64,000 bases of DNA, taken from Lichenicola sp964247725 (lineage in GTDB: Bacteria > Pseudomonadota > Alphaproteobacteria > Acetobacterales > Acetobacteraceae). Where the stretch lies: the NCBI GenBank assembly GCA_964247725.1, contig CAXTVM010000012.1, positions 1 through 64,000 of the forward strand. The letters are read 5' to 3'. Under the pieces are notes generated by a model. It searched no databases. It was not told the origin of the DNA and saw only the letters and a program-made list of their open reading frames with translations. Positions 36,312 to 43,517 of the stretch are shown one piece after another (position 1 is the first letter of the stretch; each line of letters starts with the position of its first letter). The position numbers and the translations under genes are program-made.

Positions 36312-36739
36312 CCGACCCGATGCGGCGATCTCGTCGGGATGTCTCCGCAGGGCTCGTCTGGGTCGTCCGCATCGACGCCCCGTGCGAGATGTTGAAGATC
36401 CCTGCTGGCACAGGCACGCCCCAGCGGCGACGGCCGCGACCAACTCCAGGGAAATCCAGTCTGACGGGCCGGAACCTGTCATCTCGTTCGGCCGGCTGAC
36501 CTCGAGTGGGCCAGCTCTGCATCCAGGCGGTCGAGCGTGCGCTCGATGTGGGCGAGGCGGCTCATGTGCTGGTTCAGGGTGGTGCGGATCTCACGCAGCA
36601 GTCCCACAACGAGGACATCAGGTGGGTCGGCATGCGTCTGCTTGCGTCGTCGATGGTGGGGGGCCGTCTCGGACCGTATGGGCGGTGACCAGGATGCGGT
36701 TTGAGAGGTCCACACCCGAGCAATCGTCCAAGCCCGGGC
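36312..36739. other. Gene-poor stretch between the RNA methyltransferase and L,D-transpeptidase
   Basis: No complete gene is supported. The only plausible coding piece is the short coiled-coil frame listed separately. The rest shows no repeat or RNA that I can recognise. Confidence 0.5.
36479..36607 (-). CDS. Possible 42-residue coiled-coil protein or remnant
   Basis: A GTG-started frame reading VGLLREIRTTLNQHMSRLAH then IERTLDRLDAELAHSRSAGR. The heptad-like hydrophobic spacing suggests a short coiled coil, similar to small hypothetical proteins of the (LLREIRTTLDQHxxRLxxIE) type. It may be the tail of a longer lost gene, since the frame is open upstream without recognisable sequence. Confidence 0.35.
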   Translation of the reverse strand: MGLLREIRTTLNQHMSRLAHIERTLDRLDAELAHSRSAGRTR

Positions 36740-37243
36740 TCAGCCGGGGACCTCGATCGCCACGAGCCCGGCCGCCAGCACCTCCCGCAGCGCGTCCGGC
36801 GCCAGCGCGATGCAGCCCTCCGTCGGCCGCCCGTCGGGATGCGCCGCGTGCAGGAAGATCGCCGAGCCGCGGCCGGGCACCACCGGATCGTCGTTCCAGC
36901 CCAGCACGCCGACGACGTCGTAGAGCCGGTCCTTCCGCCACAGGCGCTCGTGCCGCGCCGGGTGCGGCAGCCGGACCGCGCGGTTGTAGTCGGGATGGAC
37001 GGGGTCGTCGCACCAGCCATCGTCCGGCGCCAGCGCCTCCCGCGGCACCGCGCAGGCGGGTGCCGCACCACGGTCCGCCCGGTAGAGCACGCGGCGCAGC
37101 GACAGCAGGCCGGCCGGCGTCGCGCCGTCGCCCTCCACCTTGTCGGACCGGATGCCGCCGGCGCCGAGCACGGCGGGCACGAGCAGGCTGCCGATCCGCA
37201 GGGCCGGGCGGGTCGGCACGTCGACGATATGAGCCACTGTCAC
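36740..37243 (-). CDS. L,D-transpeptidase family protein (YkuD-type)
   Basis: A 167-residue catalytic-domain-only protein. It has LLVPAVLGAGGIRSDKVEGD, GATPAGLLSLRRVLYRAD, YDVVGVLGWNDDPVVPGRGS and the active-site segment AIFLHAAHPDGRPTEGCIAL, where the His and Cys of the YkuD centre are visible. No signal peptide is seen from the GTG at 37243. These short L,D-transpeptidase-like proteins are common in alphaproteobacteria and are thought to act on peptidoglycan cross-links, although the lack of a clear export signal leaves its location open. Confidence 0.82.
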   Translation of the reverse strand: MTVAHIVDVPTRPALRIGSLLVPAVLGAGGIRSDKVEGDGATPAGLLSLRRVLYRADRGAAPACAVPREALAPDDGWCDDPVHPDYNRAVRLPHPARHERLWRKDRLYDVVGVLGWNDDPVVPGRGSAIFLHAAHPDGRPTEGCIALAPDALREVLAAGLVAIEVPG

Positions 37244-37418
37244 GGTCGATGAATCCTGATGTAGAAGTCACGCAGAGTTGTGGGTCGAGCGCCGGAGTCG
37301 GGTTGTCCCGAGGCGCCTGTCACCGCGTTGTGATAACAACGGTAGGGGCCGGCCCGAAGCCGGCTCGGGCGGTTCGCATCTCGTCTGACGGCGTGTCCGT
37401 CCGTGGAAGAGGGTTTCG

Positions 37419-38132
37419 ATGGCGGGTGAGCGTCCCATTCTGGTCGTGGACGATGACCAGGCGCTTCGCGAGGCGCTGGTCGAGCAACTGCAGATGGAGG
37501 GCGAGTTCACAGTCGAGCAGGCGGACTCGATCGCGGAGGCCGGTAGCCGCATGGGCGAGCCCTCGGCGCGCTACGATGCCCTGATCCTCGACGTGTCGTT
37601 GCCCGACGGCGACGGGCGCGACTTCTGTGCCGAGCAGCGCCGGCAGGGGCGGCGGATGCCGATCATCATGCTGACCGGCTCCGACGACGAGGCGGACGTG
37701 GTGCGCGGGCTCGATGCCGGCGCCAACGACTACGTCGCCAAGCCGTTCCGCATCGCCGAGCTGCTGGCCCGGCTGCGGGCGCAGATGCGCATCTTCGAGA
37801 ACAGTGAGGATGCGGTGTTCACGATCGGGCCGTACACCTTCCGGCCGTCGGCGAAGCTGCTGCAGGAGGTCGCGCGCAACCGGCGCATCCGGCTGACCGA
37901 GAAGGAGGCCGCGATCCTGAAGTTCCTCTACCGCGCCGGCACCCGGCCGGTGGCGCGCCAGGTGTTGCTGAACGAGGTCTGGGGCTACAACGCCGCGGTC
38001 ACCACCCATACGCTCGAGACCCACATCTACCGGCTGCGGCAGAAGATCGAGCCGGACCCGACCAACGCTTGCCTGCTGGTGACCGAGGGCGGCGGCTATC
38101 GGCTCGACCCGGAGGGCGGGATCGCCGCCTGA
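37419..38132 (+). CDS. OmpR-type response regulator
   Basis: A 237-residue two-component regulator. The receiver has the acidic pair D11/D12 (ILVVDDDQ), phospho-acceptor D58 (ALILDVSLPDGDG), T86 (IIMLTGSDD) and K108 (DYVAKPF). The C-terminal winged helix (about 130-230) includes RIRLTEKEAAILKFLYRAGT and VTTHTLETHIYRLRQKIEPD. No histidine kinase gene is adjacent, so the partner must be elsewhere. It is convergent with the exonuclease gene, with 10 bases between the stops. Confidence 0.93.
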   Translation: MAGERPILVVDDDQALREALVEQLQMEGEFTVEQADSIAEAGSRMGEPSARYDALILDVSLPDGDGRDFCAEQRRQGRRMPIIMLTGSDDEADVVRGLDAGANDYVAKPFRIAELLARLRAQMRIFENSEDAVFTIGPYTFRPSAKLLQEVARNRRIRLTEKEAAILKFLYRAGTRPVARQVLLNEVWGYNAAVTTHTLETHIYRLRQKIEPDPTNACLLVTEGGGYRLDPEGGIAA

Positions 38133-38142
38133 TCCCATCCGC

Positions 38143-38937
38143 TCACAGCTCCAGGTCGATCGCGACCGGGACGTGGTCCGAGGGCTGCGGCCAGTCCCGG
38201 GCATGGTCCAGCACCACCAGGCCGCGCAAGGCGGGCACCAGGTCCAGCGTCACCCAGACATGGTCGAGCCGCCGGCCGCGGTTGGACAGGCGCCAGTCTC
38301 GGTTGCGATACGACCACCAGCTGTAGAGCTTGGCGTCCGGCGGCACGAAGTGGCGCATCGCATCGACGAAGCCGGTCGCCAGCCAAGCCTGCATGCGCCC
38401 GACCTCCGGGGGCGTATGGCTCACCACCCCCAGCAGCTGCGCATGGCTCCATACGTCGTGCTCGAGCGGCGCGATGTTGAGGTCGCCGACCAGCACGCTG
38501 CGCCGCGGCGGCCGCGCCGTGAAGTGGCGGATCACCTCGTCGACGAACGCCAGCTTGTGCGCGTATTTCGGGTTCAGCGCCGGGTCGGGGACGTCGCCGC
38601 CGGCCGGGACGTAGAAATCGTGCAGGGCGACCGGCCCGCCTGGCGCGTCGAGGATGCCGCAGAGATGCCGGCGGTCGCCCTTCAGGCACCAGTCGGGCGC
38701 GGTGTCGTCCGGCGCCAGCGGCAGCCGCGACAGGATCGCCACCCCGTTGTAGGACTTCATGCCGCGGCGCAGCTGGTGCGGGTAGCCCAGTCGCGCCGGC
38801 ACGTCGGACGGGAACAGCTCGTCCGGGACCTTGGTCTCCTGCAGGCAGATCACGTCCGGCTCGAGCTCCGCCACCAGCCGTTCGAGCAGGCCGAGGCGCA
38901 GCCGCAGCGAGTTGATGTTCCAGGTCACGATCCGCAT
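38143..38937 (-). CDS. xth: Exodeoxyribonuclease III (Xth family)
   Basis: A 264-residue AP endonuclease/3'-5' exonuclease of base-excision repair. It starts MRIVTWNINSLRLRLGLLER; the metal and catalytic residues are in ICLQETKVPDELFP, LHDFYVPAGGD, VLVGDLNIAPLEHDVW, SYRNRDWRLSNRGRRLDHVW and WPQPSDHVPVAIDL. The ATG at 38937 is the family start; the frame extends into a repeat upstream. The gene is intact and of normal length. Confidence 0.95.
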   Translation of the reverse strand: MRIVTWNINSLRLRLGLLERLVAELEPDVICLQETKVPDELFPSDVPARLGYPHQLRRGMKSYNGVAILSRLPLAPDDTAPDWCLKGDRRHLCGILDAPGGPVALHDFYVPAGGDVPDPALNPKYAHKLAFVDEVIRHFTARPPRRSVLVGDLNIAPLEHDVWSHAQLLGVVSHTPPEVGRMQAWLATGFVDAMRHFVPPDAKLYSWWSYRNRDWRLSNRGRRLDHVWVTLDLVPALRGLVVLDHARDWPQPSDHVPVAIDLEL

Positions 38938-38955
38938 GGGCCACCGTCGAGGCAT

Positions 38956-39103
38956 GAGGAAGGCCAGGGCTCTGCCCTGGACCCGTCGGGGCCATGACCT
39001 TAACAAATCGGGGTCTGGGGCCGTCGTGCGCCAGCACGCTTCGCGTGACGGCCCCAGTGGGGTCCAGGGTAGGGTCCAGGGGCGAAGCCCCTGGCCTTCT
39101 CCT
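38956..39103. repeat. Dispersed palindromic element, copy 7
   Basis: Starts GAGGAAGGCCAGGGCTCTGC and ends GGGGCGAAGCCCCTGGCCTT. The core contains GGGGCCGTCGTGCGCCAGCA through GACGGCCCC, shared with copies 1 and 8, and an internal 10-base duplication (GGGTCCAGGG twice). It lies between the divergent exonuclease and dipeptidase genes. Confidence 0.92.
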
Positions 39104-39137
39104 TGCCAAAGCCGCCCCGCTGGTCTTTGCGTGGCTC

Positions 39138-40193
39138 ATGACCGACCTGCACGCCCGCTTGCTCACCCTCGACAGCCACATCGACATTCCCTGGCCGGAC
39201 GGCGACGACCCCTTCCACGAGAGCGCGAACCGGCGGGTCGATCTGCCGAAGATGCTCAGGGGCGGCCTGCGGGCGGGCTGCTTCGCCGCCTACATCCCGC
39301 AGGGGCGGCTGGACGCGGCGGCCCATGCCGAGGCCGGCCGGCGCGCGTTCGCCATGCTGGAGCGGATCGCCGCGATGGGCACGCCGCGCGACGGCATCCC
39401 GACCCGGCTCTGCACCACCGCGGGCGCGATCGAGCGCGCGCATGCGGACGGCGCCGTCGCGATCGTGCCGGCGATCGAGAACGCCTACGCCTTCGGCGAC
39501 GACCTGTCGGTGATTGCCCGCTATCGCGCCAGCGGCGCCTGCTACGTGACGCTTACCCACAACGGCCACAACCTGATCGCCGACAGCGCGATCCCGCGTC
39601 GCGACCTCGGCGACGGCGAGATCCGGCACGGCGGCCTGAGCCCGCTGGGACGGGACGCGGTGGCCGAGATGAACCGCGTCGGCCTGCTGGTCGACGTGTC
39701 GCATCTGTCGCGGGCTGCCATGCTGCAGGCGGCGGAGCGCTCGCGCACGCCGGTGGTGGCGACGCATTCCTGCGTGCGGGCGCTCTGCGACCACCGCCGC
39801 AACCTGGACGACGTCCAGCTCGACGCGCTGCGCGACACCGGCGGCCTGATCCAGGTCACCGCCATGCCCGGCTTCCTGCGCATCCGCCGCGACGGAACGC
39901 CGAGCCCGGAGGTCGGCGTCGGCGACCTGGTCGACCACATCGACTACGTGGTGCGGCGGATCGGGCCGGCGCATGTCGGCATCAGCTCCGACTTCGACGG
40001 CGGCGGTGCCGTCGCCGGCTGGAGCAATGCGGCCGAGACGCCGGCGGTGACCGCCGAGCTGGTCCGCCGCGGCTACGGCGACGGCGAGATCGCCGGCTTC
40101 TGGAGCGGAAACTTCCTGCGGCTGCTGCGGCTGGCGGAGTCGGAGGCCGTGGGGGTGGATGCCGCGGGCCCGACACCGGCGTTGTCAACTTGA
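39138..40193 (+). CDS. Membrane-dipeptidase family (M19) peptidase
   Basis: A 351-residue zinc peptidase of the renal-dipeptidase type. Metal ligands are visible in LTLDSHIDIPW (HxD), AIVPAIENAYAFGDD (bridging Glu), LLVDVSHLSRAAML and VVATHSCVRALCDHRRNLDD. The end SDFDGGGAVAGWSNAAETPA is typical. Such enzymes cleave dipeptides, including some D-amino-acid dipeptides. No signal peptide is seen. The ATG at 39138 follows a dispersed repeat. The gene borders the second decayed segment. Confidence 0.92.
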   Translation: MTDLHARLLTLDSHIDIPWPDGDDPFHESANRRVDLPKMLRGGLRAGCFAAYIPQGRLDAAAHAEAGRRAFAMLERIAAMGTPRDGIPTRLCTTAGAIERAHADGAVAIVPAIENAYAFGDDLSVIARYRASGACYVTLTHNGHNLIADSAIPRRDLGDGEIRHGGLSPLGRDAVAEMNRVGLLVDVSHLSRAAMLQAAERSRTPVVATHSCVRALCDHRRNLDDVQLDALRDTGGLIQVTAMPGFLRIRRDGTPSPEVGVGDLVDHIDYVVRRIGPAHVGISSDFDGGGAVAGWSNAAETPAVTAELVRRGYGDGEIAGFWSGNFLRLLRLAESEAVGVDAAGPTPALST

Positions 40194-40315
40194 ACAAAGC
40201 GGGACCGTCGAGAGCCGGTCACAGGCGCGCCACTTCGGGTTTTGTCCACGCCCGGCCATTGACTCGCAGTGTTTCCAAGGAAATGTCCCATTATGTTAAA
40301 CTCGTGACGGTAGCG

Positions 40316-40350
40316 TGTTGACCCAATGCAGTAAAAGCAATGGGTTAACA
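40316..40350. repeat. Imperfect inverted repeat, possible operator
   Basis: TGTTGACCCAATGC and GCAATGGGTTAACA pair at 12 of 14 positions around a 7-base A-rich loop, in an unusually AT-rich patch about 180 bases before the start at 40528. It could be an operator or a hairpin in the leader. Confidence 0.5.
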
Positions 40351-40434
40351 GGTCATGCCTACAATCTAGGCAAACCGGCGGAAGCCCCGAGTTTCCGCGC
40401 TCCAGCGGCATCTGCCGGCACCTCCCCCACAGAC

Positions 40435-40443
40435 TTATCCACA
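40435..40443 (+). promoter_or_regulatory. Perfect DnaA box (TTATCCACA)
   Basis: The exact nine-base consensus DnaA-binding site, 85 bases upstream of the hypothetical gene at 40528. It is isolated, with no second box nearby, so it is more likely a regulatory or chance site than a replication origin. Confidence 0.5.
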
Positions 40444-40527
40444 GACTCGGTGGAGAAGCCGAGACACTGGTTCTCCGAGGTCGCGCATGGGGACAGCTAT
40501 CCCGTCCGGGGCGGACGGAAGGACTGG

Positions 40528-41112
40528 ATGGAGATCGAGTGGGCTGACGAGACGGACGGACCGTCCCTGATCGCGGGCGGCATGTGCATCCCGTTCCAGA
40601 TGGAGGCGCACGTCAGCTACGGGCCGGCGGACGGCGGCCAGGAGGACGACTGGTCGGACTGGGACGACGACGCGCCCTGGATGATACGCCTGCCGGTCGA
40701 GGCGCAGGTGATGCTGCCCCACGAGGTCCTGTATCCGCCTGCGCCGCCGCGGCCCGCGCTGCCGGCTCCGGAGCACGCCGACCCGGACCCGGACCCAGGC
40801 TCCGGAACTGGGGCGTGGGGATCGGGCGCCATCCCGCTGCCCCGCGTCCGGGGCCGGAAGAGACCGGTCAGCCTCAGGACGCTGCAGTCGCTCCGCATGG
40901 ACGAGAGGATCGGCCAGCGGATCGGCAGCCGGTCCGGCGGCATCCCGGACCTCGCCGGCCTGGTGTTCCCGACGGCTGCGGACGCCGGCGATCCGACCGA
41001 CGCCGCCGACGACTGGCATCCTCCGGCGACCGGGACCGTGACCGCGATGCAGTGCGTGTTCCTGCTGCGCTCCTGCTCCGATGGCGTGTTCACCACCCGT
41101 ACCCGGCCGTAG
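40528..41112 (+). CDS. Hypothetical protein with a uvrC-derived C-terminus
   Basis: A frame of about 194 codons from an ATG preceded by GGAAGGA. The N-terminal part is acidic (MEIEWADETDGPSLIAGGMC, EDDWSDWDDDAPWMIRLPVE), then Pro-rich (PPAPPRPALPAPEHADPDPD), then basic (RVRGRKRPVSLRTLQSLRMD). I recognise no domain. The last 26 or so residues, TVTAMQCVFLLRSCSDGVFT then TRTRP, copy the UvrC segment encoded at 44028-44100. The gene is thus a fusion of an unknown gene with a duplicated uvrC piece and is probably truncated. The frame is also open further upstream to 40315. Confidence 0.5.
   Translation: MEIEWADETDGPSLIAGGMCIPFQMEAHVSYGPADGGQEDDWSDWDDDAPWMIRLPVEAQVMLPHEVLYPPAPPRPALPAPEHADPDPDPGSGTGAWGSGAIPLPRVRGRKRPVSLRTLQSLRMDERIGQRIGSRSGGIPDLAGLVFPTAADAGDPTDAADDWHPPATGTVTAMQCVFLLRSCSDGVFTTRTRP
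41035..41111 (+). repeat. Duplicated internal segment of uvrC
   Basis: About 75 bases (TGACCGCGATGCAGTGCGTG through CACCACCCGTACCCGGCC) repeat the uvrC sequence at about 44028-44102 in the same orientation, with only a few mismatches. It forms the 3' end of the frame at 40528-41112. Confidence 0.88.
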
Positions 41113-41410
41113 GCCGATGGAGCGGCGCGCGATGATGCCGTATCCCGCCTGGACTGACACTGGCCGGGGCGGCACCGGCGTTTTTGCCCTCGCCAAGACC
41201 CAAGCTCCAGGTGGCGCAAGCCTTCGATCTCAGGTTCCGATATCGGAACGGCACGCACCTTGTAGCGGGGACGACGTGCAAGGACATCACGGCCGGATGG
41301 AAGGGCAAGCCGAGGGATACCGTGACACGAGACGACAGCTTCGAGTGCGACACCGTCGGGCTGTTCCGGGCGCTGGCGCTGCTGATGGGGACCGATCAAG
41401 CCGCGGTGGG

Positions 41411-42276
41411 TGAGCGTCTCTCCCCGCCAGCCACGCCGCCTGAGCGCGGGATCGGCAAGGTGCCAACCCTGGAGCGCCTATTCCCGCACGTGCTCGGGGC
41501 GGCGGCACGGCTTGGCGCCCCCACGCCTTCGCCCACATGGACCCGCCGACGCCCTGGTTGACCTGGGCGCTCACGCTCTGGAACGCCAGTCTGAACCAGA
41601 ACCTGCTCCACCCCATGACTGCGCCCTTCGCCCACGACGCGGAACGGCTCGTCATCAACTGGCTCGCGCCCGCCTTCGGCATGGAAGGCGGCCACATGAC
41701 GCCGGGTTCGACGGTTGCCAACCTCACCGCGCTCTGGGCCGCCCGCGATGCTGGCGGCGCGCGGCGCGTAGTCGCCCCCGCCGCGGCGCACCTGAGCGTC
41801 AAAAAGGCCGCCCACCTGCTCGGGATGCGCTACGAGGAGGTTCCTGCCGATCCCGGCCAGCGGCTGGACGCCGAGGCGCTTCCCGTCGACCTGTCGGACA
41901 CCTGCCTCGTGCTTACCGCCGGCACCACCGGCGCTGGCGCCATCGACCCACTTGACCTGTGCGAGCGGGCCGGGGCCGCCTGGATACACGTGGACGCGGC
42001 CTGGGCTGGCCCATCGCGGCTTTCGCGCACGCACGCGGCGCGGCTCGTAGGCCTGGAGCGGACGCGTCCCGGCCTACGACCTGTTCGGCCCGCCCGAGAC
42101 CGGCGTGGTGCTGTTCCGGCCGAGGCCGGGGAGCGGCGCGCGCCCTCGCGCCCGGCACTACATCGCAGGCGGTGATCAGCGGCGCGGCGTGGCTCCGGTG
42201 CGTGGCGGCAAATCCTGTTGCCGACATCGAGACGATCGCCGCTCGAATCACGGCCGCCGAGGAAGCCGCGGAGTAG
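41411..42276 (+). pseudogene. PLP-dependent group II decarboxylase, broken
   Basis: Remnant of a pyridoxal-phosphate amino-acid decarboxylase (aspartate/glutamate/tyrosine type). The frames change several times: PPATPPERGIGKVPTLERLF, then MDPPTPWLTWALTLWNASLN, FGMEGGHMTPGSTVANLTAL, TAGTTGAGAIDPLDLC and WIHVDAAWAGPSRLS, then, after a gap near 42060, pieces equivalent to FGPPETGVVLFRP and finally AWLRCVAANPVADIETIAAR. The SxHKW segment with the PLP lysine, expected shortly after HVDAAWAG, is deleted. Frameshifts and this deletion make it non-functional. Confidence 0.75.
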
Positions 42277-42369
42277 GAATGGTCGGCTGACGAGCTCGCG
42301 GACGAACCATACAGGGGGAGGTCTGCCGCCGCTGGCGTCGAACAGGAAACTGATCAGGCTACGCCGGCT

Positions 42370-42791
42370 CCCAAAGTGGCCCGCTACGATTCAAGGCTTC
42401 AGGCCGCCGCTTCGCCAAATCGGTCATTATCGCGTTCACCCGATCGCGCAACGGCTTCGGCGCGCGGCCGAGCGCTCCGGCACCTTCCTTCCCTGCGCGC
42501 GGAAACCAAGCGGCCGTGAGAGGCAGATAAGCCAGCCGGCGCAGGTCGAGCACGAAGGCGCGCGCTTGGCCTAGACTGGCCGCCTCCACGCTGTCGAAGG
42601 CGTTTACGCTTTGGGGCAGCGCTCCGGCCAAGGCTGGCTGGTGGTGTAGGCGGCCATCACGTCATGGCCGCCTACACGGCCGCCACGGCAAGCGCGTAGG
42701 CGACATGGAGGGAGTCTGGACGCAATGGGGCCTCCCGTTCCGGAAAGGCGCACCAGACGAAATCTCCCTGCTGGAGCGCCGGGACCGTCAC
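42370..42791 (-). pseudogene. Toxin-like gene (PemK-type?) with disrupted frame
   Basis: A GTG at 42791 overlaps the stop of the upstream RHH-like gene by four bases (GTGA) and starts VTVPALQQGDFVWCAFPERE, a PemK/MazF-like opening (GD-hW-F). The frame ends at TAG 42672-42674, inside a perfect 13-bp-arm palindrome. Matching protein sequence continues in other frames: VMAAYTTSQPWP, then EAASLGQARAFVLDLRRLAY, LPLTAAWFPRAGKEGAG and APKPLRDRVNAIMTDLAKRR up to about 42359. The layout suggests a toxin gene of about 140 residues, broken by the palindrome and a frameshift. The PemK assignment is tentative; the coupling to its partner is directly seen. Confidence 0.45.
42649..42676. repeat. Palindrome inside the toxin-like gene
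   Basis: TGTAGGCGGCCAT and ATGGCCGCCTACA form perfect 13-base arms around CACGTC-type spacer bases. The palindrome contains the TAG that ends the toxin-like frame, so an inverted duplication may have inactivated the gene. Confidence 0.7.
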
Positions 42792-43072
42792 CCGTGCCGT
42801 GAGTGGTCGAGAAGCGTCCCAAACAGCTCGTCGCGGGCAGCGTATTCCGCATCGGCTTCGTCGGCGTCGCGCGCCAGGTCGTGCCGCTCATGCCGAAGCA
42901 GGTCGGCAACCGCCTGTACGGCGAGCTGGCGCTGGCTTTCCTCGAAACGACTTTTTTCCCGCAGCAGCAGGGTCTCAACGAAGTTGGTCGCGCTGCGATT
43001 GCCGGCGTTTGCCTGCGCTTGCACGAACTCGGCAAGTTCGGGCCGAAACCGCATGGTGAAGGCGTCGCGCAT
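42788..43072 (-). CDS. Ribbon-helix-helix-like antitoxin candidate
   Basis: A 94-residue protein starting MRDAFTMRFRPELAEFVQAQ and continuing ANAGNRSATNFVETLLLREK. A short strand followed by two helices with SATNFVETLL resembles RHH/CopG-type antitoxin N-termini. The rest is charged and helical (SRFEESQRQLAVQAVADLLR). Its stop overlaps the GTG of the toxin-like frame, as in TA operons. A longer start at 43129 is possible. The partner looks broken, so the antitoxin may be an orphan. Confidence 0.5.
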   Translation of the reverse strand: MRDAFTMRFRPELAEFVQAQANAGNRSATNFVETLLLREKSRFEESQRQLAVQAVADLLRHERHDLARDADEADAEYAARDELFGTLLDHSRHG

Positions 43073-43517
43073 GAGGCTCTCCGAGTGGAGGCAATCCACT
43101 ATGGTCGGCATAACCTTACCTGTCGGCATCTTTGTGGTGCGAAGCGGTGCGTTACCTGGTCCAGCTCATCGCGGCCCTTGAAAGGCTGCTTGGCGGTCAA
43201 CGCTCCGTCGGCCCACCGCCCTAAGTCTTGCTGCTTCCAGCTGCCTCCAGCACGCGATTTTCGACATCGGGCGGTCGCTGCCGCAGCTCCCGTCCTGTCA
43301 GGCCGTTTCCGTTCGATCCGCCGGAGGCTGTCCGGCGAGCCGCTGTGATCTTTGGAGACCGGTTGGCCTAACGACGCACGAGGCTGGACCCCACCCCATG
43401 GGATCGTCGGGCTCATGGGTTCCGGGCTTCCCTGATCCCGCTCCAGGTCGCCGAAGAGGATCCGGACGGTGGTGTCCCGCCTACGCAAGCGCCGCGGCAC
43501 GCACTAGATGACGCTCG
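43073..43517. other. Gene-free stretch upstream of uvrC
   Basis: About 445 bases with no frame that I can assign to a family. Several GC-driven open frames cross it on both strands. It presumably holds the promoters of the divergent antitoxin-like gene and of uvrC. No SOS box of the GTTC-N7-GTTC type was noticed close to uvrC. Confidence 0.45.

Noticed and set aside
36479..36607. Coiled-coil frame as an intact gene
   Set aside because: Kept only as a low-confidence entry: it is short, has no clear ribosome-binding site and may be a fragment.
34842..39103. CRISPR array formed by the recurring palindromes
   Set aside because: The copies are kilobases apart, 80-250 bases long and separated by genes, not regular short repeats with spacers. 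No cas gene is present.
40316..40443. Replication origin at the DnaA box
   Set aside because: Only one box, no repA, parAB or dnaA, and no iteron series nearby.
43099..43500. 133-residue frame upstream of uvrC on the minus strand
   Set aside because: Arg-rich, no domain, no ribosome-binding site; frames on all strands are open here because of GC content.
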